A stretch of 64,000 nucleotides of DNA from Halobacillus massiliensis (GTDB lineage: Bacteria > Bacillota > Bacilli > Bacillales > Halobacillaceae), in NCBI RefSeq assembly GCF_900166625.1, contig NZ_LT800499.1:4085059-4149058 (forward strand), given 5' to 3'. Of this stretch, positions 7,711 through 17,304 are shown piece after piece. Both the position numbers and the translations under genes were made by a program. The notes beneath the pieces are model-generated. The model saw nothing but the letters and a program-made list of their open reading frames with translations. It was not told the DNA's origin and did no database searches. Each line of letters starts with the position of its first letter. The first letter of the stretch is position 1.

Positions 7711-8835
7711 TTATTTCTTCTTAGCTAACGCCAGATCAATTTTATAGTTTTCCGAATCAAGCTCCGTTTTCTCTCCCAAAGCAAGCCTGGCAAGTTCAGC
7801 ACCGATATATGGCCCTGAAGTTAATCCTGAAGCGCCTAAGCCATTTGCCAGAAACAGACCGTCATAGCCGCGCAGACGTCCAAACACAGGCAGGGAGTTG
7901 GGGGTAAACGGCCTAAAACCCATTCGAGTTTCTAAAAAAGTACCTTTCTCAAGGCCTGGAGCCACAGCTAACACCTTATGGAAGATTTCATGAAGGCCTC
8001 CGGCTGTTATTCGTGTATCAAATTTTTCTTTCGTTTCATGTGTCGCCCCCACAACGACCCGTCCGTCATCAAAGGTTAATAAATACTTATTCGTCGGAGG
8101 CATTACAACTGGCCAGCTGCACGTATCTGTTTCCGGCAACTCTAAATGCACAATCTGGGCTTTTTGCGGATGGACAAGAAATTCTTCACCTAATGGAAGC
8201 ACCAGCTTTTTAGCCCATGCACCAGCCGTTACGATCACTTCATCAGCCTCAATCGTTCCAGTCTCTGTATACACACCAGTGATTTTGTGATCCTCTACTT
8301 TTAAAGATGCGTCTGCCTTAATAAATTGGACGCCTTTTATTTTAGCGGCGCGAATCAGCGCATTACGCATCGCGCGCCCATCAACTCTTGCCACTCCACT
8401 GATAAAAACGGATCCATATTCTTTATCGAGCACAGGGAACATTTCATTCGTCTGTTCAGGGGACAGCCGCGTAATTTCCCCCATTTCTGGAGCGGCGTTT
8501 CGGCGTTCGAGAGCTAGCTGATACATTTCTTCCAATTTTTCTTCTTCTTTATGAAGACGCAGTGCTCCTACGCGCTTGTAACCTGTCTCCGTTTCGCCCA
8601 TCGCTTCCAATTTCTCTATCAGCTCTGGATAATAACGGGCTCCGCCTTTCGCGAGCTCATACCATGCTTTATTTTTACGCTGGGACAGCCAAGGACAAAT
8701 GATTCCAGCCGCGGCGTCTGTAGCCTGGCCGACATCCTTTCGATCAACCACCTTCACTTCTGCACCTTGCGCTGCTAAGTGGTAAGCCGTTGAAGCACCG
8801 AGGATTCCAGCACCTATAACAATATATGACTTCAC
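7711..8835 (-). CDS. FAD-dependent oxidoreductase of the glycine/D-amino-acid oxidase (DAO) family
   Basis: A 374-residue flavoprotein. A Rossmann nucleotide-binding motif IVIGAGILGAS (GxGxxG at 8-13) opens the protein, and the C-terminal FAD-contact region LFLANGLGASGLTSGP closes it, the standard DAO arrangement. Members oxidise amines or imino acids using FAD. The B. subtilis relative would be YurR-like, and the substrate is unknown. I prefer GTG 8835 because AAAAGGTG lies at proper spacing; a frame open to ATG 8865 has no ribosome site. The gene is monocistronic, with a terminator downstream and the Excalibur gene's terminator upstream. Confidence 0.8.
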   Translation of the reverse strand: MKSYIVIGAGILGASTAYHLAAQGAEVKVVDRKDVGQATDAAAGIICPWLSQRKNKAWYELAKGGARYYPELIEKLEAMGETETGYKRVGALRLHKEEEKLEEMYQLALERRNAAPEMGEITRLSPEQTNEMFPVLDKEYGSVFISGVARVDGRAMRNALIRAAKIKGVQFIKADASLKVEDHKITGVYTETGTIEADEVIVTAGAWAKKLVLPLGEEFLVHPQKAQIVHLELPETDTCSWPVVMPPTNKYLLTFDDGRVVVGATHETKEKFDTRITAGGLHEIFHKVLAVAPGLEKGTFLETRMGFRPFTPNSLPVFGRLRGYDGLFLANGLGASGLTSGPYIGAELARLALGEKTELDSENYKIDLALAKKK

Positions 8836-8915
8836 ATGTAACACCTTTTCTATAGTAAATTTCATCTATTTTTCATTTTACAGGATGAAAAGGCATTTGA
8901 CGAATGAGGAAAAAC

Positions 8916-8951
8916 AACAAAGACAGGCTGACGGAGCAGCCTGTCTTTGTT
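8916..8951 (-). terminator. Terminator after the Excalibur surface protein gene
   Basis: AACAAAGACAGGCTG and CAGCCTGTCTTTGTT form a 15-base perfect stem followed on the minus strand by GTTTTTCC. Confidence 0.9.
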
Positions 8952-8971
8952 CAGGGGTGGTTTCGTATTAT

Positions 8972-9433
8972 TTAATTCAGTTTTCTTTTACGAATAAATA
9001 ATAATCCGCCTGTCCCTAGAAGCAGAACACCCATCAGCATCATCAGCGGATTGCTGGTCGCTGTATTTGGAAGCTCTCCTCCTTCATCTGCAGAGGTTCC
9101 GTCTCCATCATCAGAGGAACCTGCGGCTGATTCGTTGTCTTCTGAATCCTCTGAGTCAGAATCTGATGTATCTTTACTTGCATTATAATCATCCCAATCT
9201 CCCTGAGTTGTTTCACATGGGAGGTTATCACTATCACGATCTAAGTCTGAAGGGTCATTGTTTTCATCATATCCATGAGAATCCCAGAATTCCATTACTT
9301 CCTGCTTATTTGCAAAATCATCACAGTTCTTATCTTCATCTCCATGGTTTGCCAGTGCTGTACCCGATCCCAGAAAAATACCTGCTAAAAAAGCCAAGCT
9401 GCAAAAAGTCATCCATAACTTTCTCAAAATCAA
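8972..9433 (-). CDS. Secreted Excalibur-domain protein with LPNTA cell-wall sorting signal
   Basis: A 153-residue surface protein. The N-terminal signal peptide ends near ALA-NH. The mature part begins with an Excalibur calcium-binding motif: NCDDFANKQEV, then DPSDLDRDSDNLPCE, with two cysteines and a DxDxDN-type loop. A Ser/Asp/Glu-rich linker follows. LPNTA (121-125), a hydrophobic segment and an RKRK tail form a sortase signal. The motif is LPNTA rather than LPxTG, as seen for substrates of the specialised class D-type sortases of bacilli. No sortase lies in the window. The start is TTG 9433 with AAGGGAG upstream. Confidence 0.8.
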   Translation of the reverse strand: MILRKLWMTFCSLAFLAGIFLGSGTALANHGDEDKNCDDFANKQEVMEFWDSHGYDENNDPSDLDRDSDNLPCETTQGDWDDYNASKDTSDSDSEDSEDNESAAGSSDDGDGTSADEGGELPNTATSNPLMMLMGVLLLGTGGLLFIRKRKLN

Positions 9434-9574
9434 TCAGCTCCCTTTTAAGTATATTCCACCCCTCTTGTGCGCCATTGTACAGCAGCAAAAGGCAAAAGTA
9501 TACAGAAAAGAGTGAATTATCCAATTATTTTTGTCGATTTTTACAGAATTCAGAAACAGAATTCCTGAAAATTA

Positions 9575-9609
9575 AAAACCCCAAATACCTTCAAACAGGT
9601 TTTTGGGGT
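9575..9609 (-). terminator. Terminator after trxB
   Basis: ACCCCAAAAACCTG... fold: AACCCCAAATACCT against AGGTTTTTGGGGT, with a T-rich tail on the minus strand. Confidence 0.8.
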
Positions 9610-9615
9610 CCATAA

Positions 9616-10569
9616 TTAAGATAAGCTTTGGCTCCAGTCAATGGCTGCTTCACCTTCAAGGAAACGTTCAGCATCCATAGCTGCCATACAGCCTGTTCCT
9701 GCGGCTGTAATCGCCTGTCGGTAGTTCTGATCCTGCACGTCTCCACATGCAAAAACACCGGGTATATTCGTGTTAGTAGTTCCTGGTTCTACTATCAGAT
9801 AGCCTTTTTCGTCCATATCCAGCTGTCCATTGAGGAACTCCGTATTTGGGTTATGACCGATGGCTACAAATATTCCATCTGTCTCGATAACCTCTTCTAC
9901 TCCGCTGTCGGAATCCTTCACCTTCACTCCGGTGATTTTCATTCCGTCAGAAATCATTTCAACAGGAGTTTTGTTTAAAGCCCACGTAATCTTCTCGTTG
10001 ACTTTTGCACGGTCCTGCATAATTTTTGAAGCCCGCAGTTCTGTACGGCGATGGACAATTTGAACTTCATTCGCGAATTTGGTCAGGAAATTAGCTTCTT
10101 CCATGGCTGAATCTCCGCCGCCAATGATGACAACTTTTTTATTTCGGAAAAAGAAACCATCACATGTAGCACATGTACTCACACCTTTTCCTATATTCTC
10201 TTTTTCTCCAGGAATCTCAAGCAGCTTGGCAGATGCCCCTGTAGAAATAATGAGCGTCTGTGTCTCCAACTCTCCCAAACCATCTACAGACAATTTGAAC
10301 GGTCTTTGATCCACTTTCACATCTGTTACCCAGCCGCGTTTAAATTCAGCTCCAAAGCGCTCTGCCTGCTTTTTCATATTATCCATTAACTCAGGACCCA
10401 TAATTCCATCAGGAAACCCCGGGAAGTTCTCTACCTCAGTAGTTAAAGTTAATTGGCCGCCCGGCTCCGGGCCTTCAATTACAAGCGGGTTCATATTCGC
10501 CCGCGCTAAGTAAACCGCTGCCGTTAAACCAGCGGGACCTGTACCTAAAATAATAGATTGATGTGTCAT
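9616..10569 (-). CDS. trxB: Thioredoxin reductase
   Basis: A 317-residue low-molecular-weight thioredoxin reductase: NADPH to FAD to the enzyme disulfide to thioredoxin, in the cytoplasm. It shows the FAD motif ILGTGPAGLTAA (8-19), the redox-active CATC (Cys133, Cys136), the NADPH motif GGGDSAMEEA and the C-terminal FAD motif FACGDVQDQNYRQA. Length and order are standard. ATG 10569 is chosen for the AAAGGAGG site; an upstream ATG at 10599 has none. The gene is monocistronic as far as visible. Confidence 0.95.
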   Translation of the reverse strand: MTHQSIILGTGPAGLTAAVYLARANMNPLVIEGPEPGGQLTLTTEVENFPGFPDGIMGPELMDNMKKQAERFGAEFKRGWVTDVKVDQRPFKLSVDGLGELETQTLIISTGASAKLLEIPGEKENIGKGVSTCATCDGFFFRNKKVVIIGGGDSAMEEANFLTKFANEVQIVHRRTELRASKIMQDRAKVNEKITWALNKTPVEMISDGMKITGVKVKDSDSGVEEVIETDGIFVAIGHNPNTEFLNGQLDMDEKGYLIVEPGTTNTNIPGVFACGDVQDQNYRQAITAAGTGCMAAMDAERFLEGEAAIDWSQSLS

Positions 10570-10931
10570 CTTTAACTCCTCCTTTGTAAAATGCAGCATT
10601 CAGTTAAATTAAAAAATTTTAGTCATCTTGTTTTATAGAGGCATTCTTTTTCCTTTACCTTCAATTATTCTAAGTATGCCCCGTTCAATTCATATCATTT
10701 AAGATAGAATCGATTCAGGCTGATTAAAAGGATTTCTCGCCTTTTTTATCCCATACCCTTTTTTATTTATACTACACGTTCTAATATAGAATGCTGTCAT
10801 TTCCTTTACGAAGCTACACTATTAAAAGACTCCCCCGTGCCTTTATTATCAAGACATTGATCAAACGTTTAACCAATATCTTCCCGGCTATGATACGCTA
10901 AAGCCATAATTACATAAAGGAGGATCTTTAA
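10570..10931. other. Gene-free spacer between divergent trxB and threonine synthase
   Basis: About 360 AT-rich bases that must hold both promoters. I see no convincing -35/-10 pair, operator, riboswitch or small ORF; a TATGAT at about 10891 is a possible -10 for the threonine synthase gene. Confidence 0.4.
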
Positions 10932-12143
10932 ATGAGTTATAGTTATATGTCCCATCTTTATTGTCCAAAGTGTTCAAAAACGTATTCTGCAGATGAAGAG
11001 AACCACTTATGTACATGCGGTTCTCCCCTCCTGGTCGACTATAAGCTTGAAGAACTCTCTAAGGTTTTTTCACCTGATAATCTCGTCAAAAGACAGCCGG
11101 ATTTATGGCGCTATCACGAATTGCTGCCAGTTAAAGAGGAAGAAAACAAAGTGAGTTTAGGCGAAGGCATGACTCCTCTTATAAAATGTCCATCACTCGG
11201 TACAAACATGGACATTCCGAACCTGCTTATGAAAGATGAAGGTGTAATTCCAACAGGTGCTTTTAAAGCGAGAGGAGCCGCCGTCGGGGTATCAAAAGCT
11301 AAAGAGCTTGGCGTGAAAGAGCTGGCAATGCCTACAAACGGAAATGCCGGAGCAGCATGGTCGCTTTATGCAGCTAGAGCCGGTATGAGCTCTACTATTG
11401 TTATGCCAATTGATGCTCCGAGCATTACACGAAATGAATGTGCTTTATCGGGAGCAAATTTGTATCTCGTTAATGGATTAATCAGCGATGCGGGGAAAAT
11501 TGTAGGAAAAGCTTCTGCTGAAAAAGGGTTGTACGATGTTTCCACTTTAAAAGAGCCTTACCGCATTGAAGGAAAGAAAACGATGGGCCTGGAAATTGCT
11601 GAACAGCTCAATTGGGAGTTTCCTGATGTCATCCTTTATCCTACGGGTGGGGGTGTCGGCTTAATCGGTATTTATAAAGCACTCAAGGAGCTGCAGCAGT
11701 TAGGCTGGGTATCGCCAGAACAGAAGCTCCCTCGTCTTGTTGCTGTTCAATCAGAAGGGTGTGCGCCTATAGTTGAAGCATGGAAAGAAGGTAAGCATGA
11801 ATCTGCCTTCTGGGAAAACTCTGAAACCATTGCCTTTGGCATAAATGTCCCAAAAGCAATAGGTGATTTTTTAGTTCTTGATGCATTGTATGAAACAGAC
11901 GGCTGTGCTGTAGCCGTAAATGATGACGATCTTTTAAAAGAACAAAAGTGGATTGCGGAGCTGGAAGGTTCCTTTGTCTGTCCTGAAGGAGCTGCCGCTT
12001 TTCTGGCTGCACGCCAATTAAGACAGGAAGGCTGGATTCAAGCGAACGAACAAGTGGTTGTTTTAAATACAGGAGCCGGCATTAAATACCCTGATACTGT
12101 GGATATTGAAGTTCCGACACTTGAGCCTGGTGATTCGTTATAA
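10932..12143 (+). CDS. thrC: Threonine synthase (PLP-dependent)
   Basis: A 403-residue fold-type II PLP enzyme converting O-phospho-L-homoserine to threonine. An N-terminal zinc-ribbon-like segment (Cys11, Cys14, Cys27, Cys29) precedes the catalytic core. The PLP lysine is Lys112 in TGAFKARG, and the phosphate-binding loop is PTGGGVGLIG. The N-terminal Cys cluster is typical of one threonine-synthase branch. It stands alone, not with hom or thrB, so it may be a second copy or a related beta-replacing enzyme. AAAGGAGG precedes ATG 10932. Confidence 0.8.
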   Translation: MSYSYMSHLYCPKCSKTYSADEENHLCTCGSPLLVDYKLEELSKVFSPDNLVKRQPDLWRYHELLPVKEEENKVSLGEGMTPLIKCPSLGTNMDIPNLLMKDEGVIPTGAFKARGAAVGVSKAKELGVKELAMPTNGNAGAAWSLYAARAGMSSTIVMPIDAPSITRNECALSGANLYLVNGLISDAGKIVGKASAEKGLYDVSTLKEPYRIEGKKTMGLEIAEQLNWEFPDVILYPTGGGVGLIGIYKALKELQQLGWVSPEQKLPRLVAVQSEGCAPIVEAWKEGKHESAFWENSETIAFGINVPKAIGDFLVLDALYETDGCAVAVNDDDLLKEQKWIAELEGSFVCPEGAAAFLAARQLRQEGWIQANEQVVVLNTGAGIKYPDTVDIEVPTLEPGDSL

Positions 12144-12200
12144 TACTATTTTTCCAGGAAGCCGCTCGTCTAACTTATTGAACTTGAAAAAGCACTTCTG

Positions 12201-12228
12201 AAAAAAGGGCCTTATAGGCTCTTTTTTT
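12201..12228 (+). terminator. Terminator after threonine synthase
   Basis: AGGGCC / GGCTCT stem with one wobble pair, a TTAT loop and a T7 tail. Confidence 0.75.
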
Positions 12229-12278
12229 ACTTGGTTTTCTTTAATTTCACTGGGGAAATATCATGGTGGAGGGATAAT

Positions 12279-12449
12279 ATGACAGCTGTTTTAAAGATTA
12301 TTGGAATACCTATTTATATTTACTTAATCTCTTTATTAATATCTCCACTTTTCGATATGGATAAATCAGCACAGATCAGCATTGGCATTGTGGTAACCCT
12401 ATTTTCCTACTGGGAAGTTTTTTTCTCCCGGGTGAGAAATAAAGAATAA
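12279..12449 (+). CDS. Small hypothetical membrane protein
   Basis: A 56-residue protein with two predicted membrane segments (about 4-23 and 30-48) and a charged tail (RVRNKE). GTGGAGGG lies upstream of ATG 12279. I do not recognise a family. It sits behind the threonine synthase terminator and converges on the SIMPL gene. Confidence 0.55.
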   Translation: MTAVLKIIGIPIYIYLISLLISPLFDMDKSAQISIGIVVTLFSYWEVFFSRVRNKE

Positions 12450-12488
12450 TCTTTCAAACGGATTTTTGTGATCTTTCACCACCCCAGC

Positions 12489-13118
12489 TTATGCATAAGC
12501 TCTATATTGAACTTCCACAAATGCTTTTACTTCCAGTTGCCCAGGCTGGACAGGCGCCGCTGTGCTGTAAGCAGCTGTCTGTAATGGTCTTACCCCTTCC
12601 TGCTTTGTTTCAACGACTTTAACAGGAGCTGCATCCAGCTGCAGTCTCATTGTCCGGGTAATGGTTTGAGCTTTACTATAAGCGTTCTTTAATGCTTTAG
12701 AGAGGGCTTCCTGATATAAAGCTTCCGGATTTTGCACGGAAAACTCAATATTTAAGACTTGATTCGCCCCATTTTGTACAGCTGTATCAATAATGAGTCC
12801 TGTTTTGTTTATATTTTCTAAAGTAACAGAAACGATATTTCTCACTTCGTATCCCCGGAATATCTGCTGCCCTTCTACATAGTCATACTGGGGCTGTATT
12901 GAATAATCAACCGTCATGATATTTTTTCGCGGCACACCTGCTCGTTCCAACGACTGGATCACCTGGGTCATTATCTGGGCATTTTCCTGCTGGGTAATAG
13001 ATAAATTCTTTCCTGTCGTTACTACGCCTAGTTGAACATCTGCCACATCTGGCTGAGCGGATACATCTCCCGTTCCGCTTACGATGACCAGCCGCTTCTC
13101 TATAGATTGAGGATACAT
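12489..13118 (-). CDS. SIMPL-domain (DUF541) protein
   Basis: A 209-residue protein filling one SIMPL domain: VSGTGDVSAQPDVADVQLGV at the N-terminus, then YSIQPQYDY and YEVRNIVSVTLENI, and a C-terminal strand EVKAFVEVQYRA. There is no signal peptide, unlike many periplasmic or secreted members, so it is probably cytoplasmic. Members are linked to stress tolerance but have no agreed biochemical role. AAGGAGG precedes ATG 13118. Confidence 0.8.
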   Translation of the reverse strand: MYPQSIEKRLVIVSGTGDVSAQPDVADVQLGVVTTGKNLSITQQENAQIMTQVIQSLERAGVPRKNIMTVDYSIQPQYDYVEGQQIFRGYEVRNIVSVTLENINKTGLIIDTAVQNGANQVLNIEFSVQNPEALYQEALSKALKNAYSKAQTITRTMRLQLDAAPVKVVETKQEGVRPLQTAAYSTAAPVQPGQLEVKAFVEVQYRAYA

Positions 13119-13161
13119 ATCATTTCCTCCTTCCGTTATTACTAATCTTTATTCAATACAC

Positions 13162-13192
13162 AAAAAAGCAGAACGAAGGATTCGTTCTGCTT
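13162..13192 (-). terminator. Terminator downstream of cydC and repeat R2
   Basis: AAGCAGAACGAA / TTCGTTCTGCTT perfect stem with a GGAT-type loop and a T6 tail on the minus strand. It would stop read-through from cydDC before the SIMPL gene. Confidence 0.85.
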
Positions 13193-13283
13193 AAAGAGAA
13201 GGGGTGCTGTTCTATTTACTGTAAAAAGAAGATAGCGACTGGGATATCGCTTACTCTTCCTTATTGTTGAGTAGAGAAAGAGC

Positions 13284-13798
13284 TATTCCGTTTATCTCAG
13301 TTGGAGAAAAGCGGCCGGGAAATAACTCGCTTTCCGCGGGGAGCCGGTGAGCTAGCTCACTGCACTCGCAGATCTGATCCTGGCTCTTCCTTTTAGTTGA
13401 ATAGAGAAAGAACTATTCCGATTATCATGTGTGGAATAAAGCGGCTGGGAAATAACTCGCTTTCCGCGGGGAGCCGTTGAGCTAGCTCGTTACACTCGCG
13501 GATCTCACCTTGGCTCTTCTCCCTGCAGGAGTCTCGCCATTTCCCAGCCTCTTTATCATTAGTAATATAAACGGAATGCTGTAGTTTCAGTAACTGCTAT
13601 TAAAGAAAATAATCTTTTCTTACTCTGTGTTCCGTTACTCCTAATAAACGCAAAGGGCCGGGGGAAACGGCGAGACTCCTATGGGAGAGAAGAACAAGGT
13701 GAGATCCCGGAAGGCTTTAGCCTGAGGAAGCTCACCGTTCGCCCATGGAAAGCGAGTCTTTCCCCAGGCCCGTTACTCTAATAAAAGCAAACGGAACA
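13284..13798 (+). repeat. Composite hairpin repeat block R2
   Basis: About 515 bp bounded by TTCCGTTTA and AAACGGAA. A truncated module A is followed by a complete module A, whose outer stem GCTGGGAAAT / ATTTCCCAGC is perfect and whose inner part contains the palindrome GAGCTAGCTC. A complete module B follows (GGGCCGGGGGAAACGGCGAG to TTTCCCCAGGCCCG). It is the only block lying between codirectional genes (cydC upstream, SIMPL downstream). No coding content is credible. Confidence 0.85.
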
Positions 13799-13808
13799 GT
13801 GTTCACTT

Positions 13809-15524
13809 TTATAAAAATACACTTTTCTCGATTTCTTTCATCTGATAAAAATAGCCTCGTGCACCCATCAGTTCTGCAAAAGTTCCGTGTTCAACGATCT
13901 CGCCTTTGTCTACAACAATAATCTGGTCCATGTTCTCCAGACCAGCCAGCCGGTGGCTGACAAGCAAGACTGTATCTTCAGCTGCCTGATTGAAGATCTC
14001 CTCATAAAGTCCGCTTTCTGTTAAAGCATCAACAGATGAAGTCGGCTCATCTAAAATCCATAGACGTTCTCCCTTTAAGAGGGCACGTGCAATAGCTAAC
14101 CGCTGCTTTTCTCCTCCTGAAAGGTTTTCTCCGCGCTCAAGAACTTCATCATCCAGTGAGAAGTGCTCCAACCTTACTTTCGTTAAGGCTTCCCTTAAAT
14201 CAGAATCTGTCAGCCCTTCCGCGGCGATCTCTAAATTATCTTTGATGCTGCCGTAGAAAAAGTGATTTTCCTGAAGAACGACATTTGCTCGGCTCCAAAG
14301 ATCTTCCCTATCCACAGCCTGAAGCGAAGTATCATTTATAAAAATTTCTCCATTTTCGATAGACTGAACTTTTAGTAAGGCTTGCAGGAGGGTGGATTTA
14401 CCTGAACCACTCGCCCCGACAATCGCCGTTTTTGCACCTTTGGGAATGTATAAATGAACGTTTTTAAGGGCGCTTCTCGTCTCACCGGGAAATAACAGGG
14501 AGACATTTTTAAAAGTGATAGCTGGTGCTTTTCCCGCTTCCAGTCGAACGGGAGCTGCTGCTTCTGGTTCAGGCTGCTCTTTAACTACTGAGAACAAACG
14601 GCTGGACGCCCGGCGGCTGTCCTCATAATGGATAGGAAAAACAGCCATGGGCGTTGCATTTTCAAATACTGTTAAAGAAACCATAACTAGCATCGCCAAA
14701 AATATTCCGTTTAGATTTCCTTCTGCAACAAGCCATGCACCCAAACCGAGCACTACCCAGGAGACAGTGAGTGATACCATCGTATTCGCCGAGTGGCTTA
14801 GGACGGAATGGAGACCCTCACGCTCTTGTTCATCGACATATTCTTTCGCCGTCCTGATCAAATTTTCTTCTTTCTGTTCAAGCTTTTGATAGATTTTCAA
14901 ATCACGATAACCATACAAAAGCTCGGCTGCCTCGGTTGAAAGATTTCCCCTGCTTTCCCTAACCCGGGAGTTAAGGCGCTTCTGCCTTAAAGCAAAGAGT
15001 GCCGGAACTACAAAGCCGGTGAGCAGCAAACCCGCCAACAGCACAATTGCAATCGCCACTGAATAAAAGACAGTAAAAAAGATGGTGCTTAAGAAAACAG
15101 CAGCAAGAACAATGGGAGGATAGAAAACTCTTAAGAAAAAGTTTTGCAGGCTTTCTACGTCCCCGACAATACGTGAAAGCAGATCACCGCTTCGGTACTT
15201 TTGCAGTATTCCAGGAGCCAAAGGCTCTAGTTTTTCATAAAAAGACACGCGCAGATTACTTAAGATTGTAAAGGTAGCCCGATGAGAAAAATATCGTTCA
15301 GCGTAACGGCTGGCCGCCCGGATAAATCCAAACATCTTCAATGTAGCGATCACGACGGTCAATGCATAAAGCGGCGGTGCAAAAGCTGCACGGGAAATTA
15401 AATAACCGCTCGATGCAAATAACCCGACAGCCGAAATTCCTGCTAAAAATCCAAATAGGATGGAAAGAAAGATATCTTTTTTCTCTAAGACGACGAGCCT
15501 AACTACTTCTCTTAATTCCTTCAT
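13809..15524 (-). CDS. cydC: Thiol reductant ABC exporter subunit CydC
   Basis: A 571-residue fused ABC transporter half: six membrane segments in the first 310 residues, then an ATPase domain with Walker A GASGSGKSTLL, signature LSGGEKQRLAIARAL and Walker B LWILDEPTSS. CydDC heterodimers export cysteine/glutathione or move haem-related reductant and are needed to assemble cytochrome bd. The start overlaps the end of cydD by 4 bases, giving tight coupling. cydAB is not in the window. Confidence 0.9.
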   Translation of the reverse strand: MKELREVVRLVVLEKKDIFLSILFGFLAGISAVGLFASSGYLISRAAFAPPLYALTVVIATLKMFGFIRAASRYAERYFSHRATFTILSNLRVSFYEKLEPLAPGILQKYRSGDLLSRIVGDVESLQNFFLRVFYPPIVLAAVFLSTIFFTVFYSVAIAIVLLAGLLLTGFVVPALFALRQKRLNSRVRESRGNLSTEAAELLYGYRDLKIYQKLEQKEENLIRTAKEYVDEQEREGLHSVLSHSANTMVSLTVSWVVLGLGAWLVAEGNLNGIFLAMLVMVSLTVFENATPMAVFPIHYEDSRRASSRLFSVVKEQPEPEAAAPVRLEAGKAPAITFKNVSLLFPGETRSALKNVHLYIPKGAKTAIVGASGSGKSTLLQALLKVQSIENGEIFINDTSLQAVDREDLWSRANVVLQENHFFYGSIKDNLEIAAEGLTDSDLREALTKVRLEHFSLDDEVLERGENLSGGEKQRLAIARALLKGERLWILDEPTSSVDALTESGLYEEIFNQAAEDTVLLVSHRLAGLENMDQIIVVDKGEIVEHGTFAELMGARGYFYQMKEIEKSVFL

Positions 15525-17248
15525 CTCGCCTCCCCTCCCTGTTGAACAGAAACCATCTGCCGGTATTCGGGTACTTGGACGATCAATTCATCATGTGTAC
15601 CACTGCCAGCTAGTGTTCCATTTCGTAAAAACAAAATTTGATCAGCCTGCTGAATCGTATGCAGACGGTGGGCAACGGTAATGACTGTCGATGATTGACC
15701 GAGCTCTTTCATAGACTGCTGCAGAATTTTTTCCGTATATAAGTCGAGCCCTGTCGTCGGTTCATCAAATAAGATGACAGAAGGACGTTTTAAGAAAGCA
15801 CGCGCCAGCGCCACCCGCTGTTTTTCCCCGCCGGAAAGCCCTCTTCCTGCTTCGCCAATTGGTGTGTCATACCCCTTTTCCAGTGACTCGATCATAGAAG
15901 AAATCCCTGCTTTCTCTGCCGCTTCCTCCACTTGCTCCCTTGTCACGCCACTTGAGCCGATCGCTATATTATCTGCGATGGTCCCGGAAAATAAATAAGG
16001 GTGCTGGGAAATATAGCTGAGCTGGCCAAACCAGTCCTGTTCCCTGTAGGAAGAGAGCGGCTGGCCATTCACTCGGATCTCTCCGCATTTAAGCGGAGAC
16101 AGTCCAGCCAGCAGATGGAGCAACGTTGTTTTCCCTGAACCTGTACGCCCGACGACAGCAACTTGGCTGTATGACGGTATCTGAGCATGTAATGACTGTA
16201 AAGCAAACCCTTCCTTCTTATAGGAAAAGCTTACGTCTTCCAACTCAATAGAAGGAGGCTGGTCATTTCGAAGCGGATGACTGCCCCACTCCACGGTCTG
16301 AGCCTCATTTTCCAGCTCTTCATTTATCTTCTGTGCTGCTACCATACTCCCCCGTCCTGTATGAAAAGCTGTTCCAGCATCTTTTAATACTTGATAAAAT
16401 TCAGGAGCTAAAATCAAAATAAAGAAGGCGGAGAAGAACGAAATATTTTCATAGACGACAAGCCGGATGGCAATTTCCATAGCAATTAAGCCGATACTCA
16501 GCATCGAAATGAACTCAAGCATTAAGGAAGACACAAAGGCGACCTTTAGCACTTCCATCGTAGCGTCCCGAAACCCGAGACTGCTCTCTTCAATGAGCTG
16601 TCTCTGCTTACGAGCCCGGTTAAACAGCTTAAGAGTGGTCAATCCCTGAAGCGTATCAAGAAACCTTCCGGAAAAGGCAGCCATTTTCTCAAGCTGTTCC
16701 TCAGATTTTTTCTTCGTCATTATCCCGATCAGCGCCATAAAAAAAGGAATTAAGGGTGCCGTGATAAGCATGAGCAGACCTGAAGTTAGATTCTGGGTAA
16801 ATACTGCAATTAAGATGATCAGAGGAACGATTGACGTCTGGATCATTTGCGGGATATAGCTGCTGAAATAGCTGTCGACATCATCTGCAGCATCCATCAG
16901 CACACTGATTTTACGACCAGACTGTCCCTTCATCGAAGCTTGCACTGTATTTTTGGCATATTTATTTAACAGGGATTTTCTGAACATGTTTTTAGCCTTG
17001 GATGCAAGCTTCACACCTGTCCGCCCTGAGCTATACATAAGGACAGCACGTAAAGCAAGAACAGCTGACAAGCCGCCCAAAAACGGTAGTACATTTGAAA
17101 ATGATTGATTATCTAAAAAAACACCCTCGATTACTGCAACAAAGTAATAAGCCTGTGCGATGATTGCAGCGCCCATAAGAATGGCTGCAACGGTGAGTAC
17201 AGTCACAGCAGAGCGCTGTGAGAAGGCTATTTTCCTAAGGTGCTTCAT
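15521..17248 (-). CDS. cydD: Thiol reductant ABC exporter subunit CydD
   Basis: A 575-residue ABC half-transporter, first gene of the cydDC pair. Membrane helices occupy about residues 15-310, followed by Walker A GRTGSGKTTLL, signature LSGGEKQRVALARAF and Walker B VILFDEPTTG. It works as a heterodimer with CydC in the cytoplasmic membrane. A Rex-type operator overlaps the promoter just upstream, fitting induction when NADH rises under low oxygen. Confidence 0.9.
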   Translation of the reverse strand: MKHLRKIAFSQRSAVTVLTVAAILMGAAIIAQAYYFVAVIEGVFLDNQSFSNVLPFLGGLSAVLALRAVLMYSSGRTGVKLASKAKNMFRKSLLNKYAKNTVQASMKGQSGRKISVLMDAADDVDSYFSSYIPQMIQTSIVPLIILIAVFTQNLTSGLLMLITAPLIPFFMALIGIMTKKKSEEQLEKMAAFSGRFLDTLQGLTTLKLFNRARKQRQLIEESSLGFRDATMEVLKVAFVSSLMLEFISMLSIGLIAMEIAIRLVVYENISFFSAFFILILAPEFYQVLKDAGTAFHTGRGSMVAAQKINEELENEAQTVEWGSHPLRNDQPPSIELEDVSFSYKKEGFALQSLHAQIPSYSQVAVVGRTGSGKTTLLHLLAGLSPLKCGEIRVNGQPLSSYREQDWFGQLSYISQHPYLFSGTIADNIAIGSSGVTREQVEEAAEKAGISSMIESLEKGYDTPIGEAGRGLSGGEKQRVALARAFLKRPSVILFDEPTTGLDLYTEKILQQSMKELGQSSTVITVAHRLHTIQQADQILFLRNGTLAGSGTHDELIVQVPEYRQMVSVQQGGEAR

Positions 17249-17276
17249 ATAGTGCAGCTCCTCACTTTAATATCAT

Positions 17277-17304
17277 TAGTGAATTATTTCACATACTAAT
17301 TATA
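17277..17304 (-). promoter_or_regulatory. cydDC promoter with Rex box
   Basis: TAGTGAATTATTTCACAT (17277-17294) has the exact core GTGAA-N4-TTCAC of the Rex operator consensus TTGTGAANNNNTTCACAA. On the minus strand a TATAAT -10 lies at 17299-17304, which places the box over the transcription start, a repressing position. Rex regulates cyd genes in B. subtilis. Confidence 0.75.

Noticed and set aside
9067..9615. A 182-codon plus-strand frame opposite the Excalibur gene
   Set aside because: It is antisense to a gene with signal peptide, domain and sorting signal, and crosses the trxB terminator.
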